Shown here in pieces: positions 42,074 to 44,255 of a stretch of 44,255 bases of DNA. Source of the stretch: JANWHZ01 sp035758575 (GTDB taxonomy: Bacteria > Patescibacteriota > Saccharimonadia > Saccharimonadales > UBA4665); NCBI GenBank assembly GCA_035758575.1, contig DASTXH010000006.1, positions 1-44,255 on the forward strand, given 5' to 3'. The first letter of the stretch is position 1; the number at the start of each line of letters is the position of its first letter. Below the pieces are notes generated by a model, which was not told the DNA's origin, ran no database searches, and was given only the letters and a program-made list of their open reading frames with translations. A program made the position numbers and the translations under genes.

Positions 42074-42117
42074 AAAAAGAGCCTCCGGAGGGGGTGGGCA
42101 CCGCCGGAGGCTCTTTT
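42074..42117. terminator. Strong intrinsic terminator with 14-bp stem
   Basis: AAAAGAGCCTCCGG (42075-42088) pairs with CCGGAGGCTCTTTT (42104-42117). The T-run is longer on the minus strand (TTTTT). No plus-strand gene ends here, so it most likely ends a minus-strand RNA upstream of the kinase promoter. Confidence 0.85.
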
Positions 42118-42412
42118 CGGGGACGATCCTATACAGGCATCATCCCCACACACCCTTCAACCCACCCCAGTGAAGCAGCAAAGCACGTAATCAAAAGTGT
42201 TGCGCCTCTGCCGCAAGGGCAGAATCATTGAGACTCACATTGATGGGGAACCATTACCGCAAGCGGTAATGGGTTAAAGGGGTTAGTTTGCTCTAGAACG
42301 CTGCGTTTACAAGAAACGCGGCGGAAGAAAAGTGGAGGGTAACAACTTGTCTAGGCACTCACGCTCTAAAGCAATCTAACATAATGTTAGAAAAATGGGG
42401 GGTAAAAGGTGC
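42118..42412 (-). ncRNA. Candidate structured non-coding RNA between dprA and the kinase gene
   Basis: No open frame, but dense pairing. A long stem joins 42282-42297 (GTTAGTTTGCTCTAGA) to 42365-42380 (TCTAAAGCAATCTAAC), 14 of 16 pairs. Inside it CGCTGCGTTT (42299-42308) pairs with AAACGCGGCG (42314-42323). Further hairpins are CATTACCG (42252-42259)/CGGTAATG (42264-42271), CTGCC/GGCAG near 42217-42231 and TCTAACAT/ATGTTAGA (42375-42391). The strand is set by the terminator at 42074-42117 and a possible start at the palindromic promoter (42413-42436). It is not tmRNA, SRP RNA or RNase P as far as I can recognise. 6S-like RNA is not excluded. Confidence 0.45.
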
Positions 42413-42436
42413 GTAAACTGTTATAATAACGTTTAC
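42413..42436. promoter_or_regulatory. Palindromic promoter/operator upstream of dprA
   Basis: GTAAAC (42413-42418) and GTTTAC (42431-42436) flank TGTTATAATAAC, itself near-palindromic. It includes an extended -10 (TG, T, TATAAT at 42422-42427) for dprA and TATTAT on the other strand, so it may fire both ways. The outer arms look like a repressor site. The dprA leader would be about 59 nt. Confidence 0.6.
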
Positions 42437-42492
42437 AAGTTGCAATTCTAGCAAAAATATTACTTATGTCAATACTTTTGTAACAAACTTGT

Positions 42493-43353
42493 ATGGATAG
42501 CAAAAAACTTATGCTTAGCTCATCTGTTTTCCCAGATGCGCTGCGAGCCATACCATCCGCACCCGCACGGCTATTTGCTGCCGGTGCCGCCTACGAAGAT
42601 TGGGCGGATCGGCCGCGCGTAGCCATTGTGGGCAGCCGCGAAGTCAGCCCCTATGGCCGCGAAGTAACCACCCAACTAGCGCGCGATCTAGCGGAGCGGG
42701 GGATAGTAGTGGTCAGCGGCCTGGCACTGGGCGTAGACGGGCTGGCACATCAGGCAGCACTGGATGCCGGCGGGTGCACCGTGGCCGTGCTGCCCACGCC
42801 CTTGTCCGATATATACCCATCGTCACACCAGCAGCTGGCGCGGCGCATCGTAGGGCAGGGCGGCACACTGTACAGCGAGTACGGACCCGACAGCATCATA
42901 TTCCGCACCAACTTCATTGCCCGCAACCGGCTCATCGCCGGCCTAGCCACGGTAGTACTTATTACCGAAGCCGCAGAAAAAAGCGGCAGCTTGCACACCG
43001 CCCGCTTTGCACTGGAGCAGGGGAAAGACGTATTGGCCGTACCGGGCAGCATATACAACCCCATGTCCGTAGGTGCCAACAACCTTATCAAGGCTGGCGC
43101 CATACCCGTTACCGATGTAGCCGACATCTTGCGCGCACTGGGCATTACCGAAAAGTCTAAACGCCGCCAAAAGCCCAAAGGCAGCACACCCGAAGAGCAG
43201 CGCCTGATAGACCTCATAGCCGGCGGCATGCACGACTGTGACGCGTTGCTGGCCGCCAGCCAGCTGGATGTAATGCGGTTCAACCAAACACTAACCATGC
43301 TGGAAATAACTGGGGTGATACATAGCACCGGCGGCGGGCAATGGAGCCTATGA
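42493..43353 (+). CDS. dprA: DNA-processing protein DprA (Smf)
   Basis: 286 aa. Rossmann-like DprA core: VAIVGSREVSPYGREVT, VVSGLALGVDGLAHQAALDAG, FRTNFIARNRLIAGLA, SGSLHTARFALEQGKDVLAVPG and GANNLIKAGAIP. A C-terminal winged-helix (about 235-286) follows. The N-terminal SAM domain is short. It loads RecA on incoming single-stranded DNA during natural transformation. With the type IV pilus operon in the same window it supports competence, although comEC and comEA are not here. Preceded by the palindromic promoter region. Confidence 0.95.
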   Translation: MDSKKLMLSSSVFPDALRAIPSAPARLFAAGAAYEDWADRPRVAIVGSREVSPYGREVTTQLARDLAERGIVVVSGLALGVDGLAHQAALDAGGCTVAVLPTPLSDIYPSSHQQLARRIVGQGGTLYSEYGPDSIIFRTNFIARNRLIAGLATVVLITEAAEKSGSLHTARFALEQGKDVLAVPGSIYNPMSVGANNLIKAGAIPVTDVADILRALGITEKSKRRQKPKGSTPEEQRLIDLIAGGMHDCDALLAASQLDVMRFNQTLTMLEITGVIHSTGGGQWSL

Positions 43354-43406
43354 TAAGTCGCCAGCGGCCTGCTATTATTAGCTTACAAATACCATAAGGA
43401 GCTGAT

Positions 43407-43832
43407 ATGACCACCTCTTTCCTAAAAGAGCATTTACGATCTTTTGATGAGGCCCAATGGCAGAGTATGCGTGACGAGACAGGGAATGTCCTGCCCGGCA
43501 TCCGTGGCAAATCTGGGGCATCAGGCATTTCCCAGTACGGCGAACACATCGGCTGTGACCTTATAGAGCTGCAGCCTGGCACAGCCTTTCCTATGCACAC
43601 GCACCTGGGCGACCATATCATCTACGCCATTTCAGGCAAGGGCGCAATAACCATAGATGGCATAATCCATACGCTGGATGCAGGCAAGCATCAATCCATA
43701 TTCGTAGCCGCCCAAAATCCGCACAATGTCGGCACACTCCCTGACGCCCAAGAGCCCTTTGTAATTCTGGCCATCAGCCATCCACAAAAAGAGGTAGGCT
43801 CTACCGACCGCATGCAGATAGTAGATATCTAG
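43407..43832 (+). CDS. Cupin-domain protein
   Basis: 141 aa. Cupin motif 1 is present: FPMHTHLGDHIIYAISGKGAITIDG, with His residues in HTHLGDH positioned to bind metal, and motif 2 is AGKHQSIFVAAQNPHNVG, whose last His completes the site. Unlike the cupin at 6650, the metal ligands look intact. The N-terminal 40 residues are polar and helical. RBS AAGGAG precedes the ATG. It stands alone between dprA and the non-coding hairpin element. Substrate unknown. Confidence 0.85.
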   Translation: MTTSFLKEHLRSFDEAQWQSMRDETGNVLPGIRGKSGASGISQYGEHIGCDLIELQPGTAFPMHTHLGDHIIYAISGKGAITIDGIIHTLDAGKHQSIFVAAQNPHNVGTLPDAQEPFVILAISHPQKEVGSTDRMQIVDI

Positions 43833-43879
43833 CCGTTCCCGCTCTTTGAGAACGAGTGACTTAAAGGCACAGCGTGTTA

Positions 43880-43932
43880 CTTTTGGCATAGCCCAAAAGA
43901 TCGGGGTCCCCAAGCTGCCTGTCAGCTTGGGG
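43880..43932. repeat. Two hairpins on the 5' side of element copy 2
   Basis: CTTTTGG (43880-43886)/CCAAAAG (43893-43899), then CCCCAAGCTG (43908-43917)/CAGCTTGGGG (43923-43932), both perfect. CCAAAAGATC here is the reverse complement of GATCTTTTGG at 335-344, on the 3' side of copy 1, so it may mark the outer edge of the element. Confidence 0.65.
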
Positions 43933-43977
43933 TGTGAGATAACCAAAAGGCTTAGGGCGGTTCCATGTCCTCGGGCA

Positions 43978-44255
43978 CCTGTTGTGAAGCCTGACAACCG
44001 CCTCGACAACTCGGCGGCTTGGCGCCTCAGACAAGTCGAGGCGCCAAAGGAAGTTGTCAGTTTCACTAACAGGCGCACCGGGAACATTCCACATGCCCGT
44101 ATAACCACCAGTGTACTGGTGGTTTATTGCTGGATGTCCAATTATCACTGCATTTGCAGCTGAGCTGGCCATGCGGAGCATCCCTGGCGCAATTGTTAGT
44201 GTTTTGTACAACTTCCTTCGGCAGCTCGGGATGTTTGAGGCGCCAAGCCGCCGAG
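43978..44255. repeat. Composite hairpin element, copy 2 (cut by window end)
   Basis: Same orientation as copy 1. D1: CCTGTT (43978-43983)/AACAGG (44068-44073), GTGAA (43984-43988)/TTCAC (44062-44066), CTGACAAC (43991-43998)/GTTGTCAG (44053-44060); bulge AAGGAA (44047-44052); inner stem GCCTCGAC (44000-44007)/GTCGAGGC (44035-44042); loop with CTCGGC and CCTCAGACA (44025-44033). The centre keeps CATGC, ATAACCACCA, TTGCAGCT and CATGCGGAG. D2 begins with ACAACTTCCTT (44208-44218) and TGTTTGAGG (44232-44240); 44233-44255 is a 22/23 inverted match to 44010-44032. Its far arm is outside the window. Confidence 0.8.

Noticed and set aside
42074..42412. tmRNA, SRP RNA or RNase P RNA
   Set aside because: No tRNA-like ends with CCA, no tag reading frame, no GGAAGG-type SRP loop and no RNase P core motif on either strand.
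43861..44211. Minus-strand 116-aa frame over element copy 2
   Set aside because: The same region of copy 1 has stops in the matching frame, and conservation follows base pairing, not codons.
1..44255. CRISPR array, prophage or complete insertion sequence
   Set aside because: No evenly spaced repeats with spacers, no transposase, integrase or phage structural genes seen.

Overview
The window looks like part of a small, compact bacterial genome of the Candidate Phyla Radiation (Patescibacteria), most likely a Saccharibacteria (TM7) relative. This is inferred from the mix of genes: one type IV pilus operon with CPR-style pilins, dprA, many histidine kinases with stand-alone receivers, few metabolic genes, and very tight gene packing. 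No rRNA or other firm taxonomic marker is present, so the placement is an inference. The standard genetic code fits nearly everything; the one in-frame stop that matters is in pilB.

Layout. 1-479: a structured hairpin element without a gene. 480-8940: umuC, a serine beta-lactamase-like hydrolase, a TylF-like methyltransferase, a membrane glycosyltransferase, a Crp/Fnr regulator, a winged-helix/Nudix regulator with its own palindromic operator, a cupin, a Nudix hydrolase, a TPR-like protein and a His-rich membrane-anchored protein. 9072-22557: a signalling and pilus block with a receiver, three histidine kinases, a polytopic membrane protein, two more receivers, then pilB, pilC and five pilin-like genes, one of which carries a large LVIVD beta-propeller. 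22621-28896: a secreted ricin-type lectin, a small unknown protein, a frameshifted methyltransferase, an Ldh_2-type dehydrogenase and a membrane-anchored secreted protein. 28966-33971: a frameshifted membrane Mrr-type nuclease, a copper operon (CsoR-like repressor with its operator, and a CPH-type P1B ATPase), two small unknown genes and a frameshifted endonuclease/exonuclease/phosphatase protein. 33972-34664: tRNA-Glu(CTC) in a field of small hairpins, with a second copy of the tRNA 3' end. 34665-43832: a histidine kinase with a receiver bearing a huge Pro/Ala/Thr tail, a pseudouridine synthase, der, pth, a soluble Ser/Thr kinase with TPRs, a candidate structured RNA, dprA and a cupin. 43833-44255: a second copy of the hairpin element, cut by the window end.

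How it works together. The kinases, receivers and pilus genes lie on one strand from 11056 to 22557 with short overlaps, so pilus assembly is probably wired directly to sensory input through output-less receivers. Pilus and DprA suggest DNA uptake or surface attachment; the propeller-pilin, lectin and second secreted protein suggest binding to another cell. At least eight genes have a -10 box exactly 6-7 bp before the ATG, implying frequent leaderless mRNAs.

The most unusual signal is the hairpin element at both ends of the window. Each copy is built from two inverted modules. A module has an outer stem, a bulge with AAGGAA, an inner stem and a loop with a fixed sequence. Stem sequences differ between copies but pairing is kept. 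I do not recognise it as a known RNA or mobile element.
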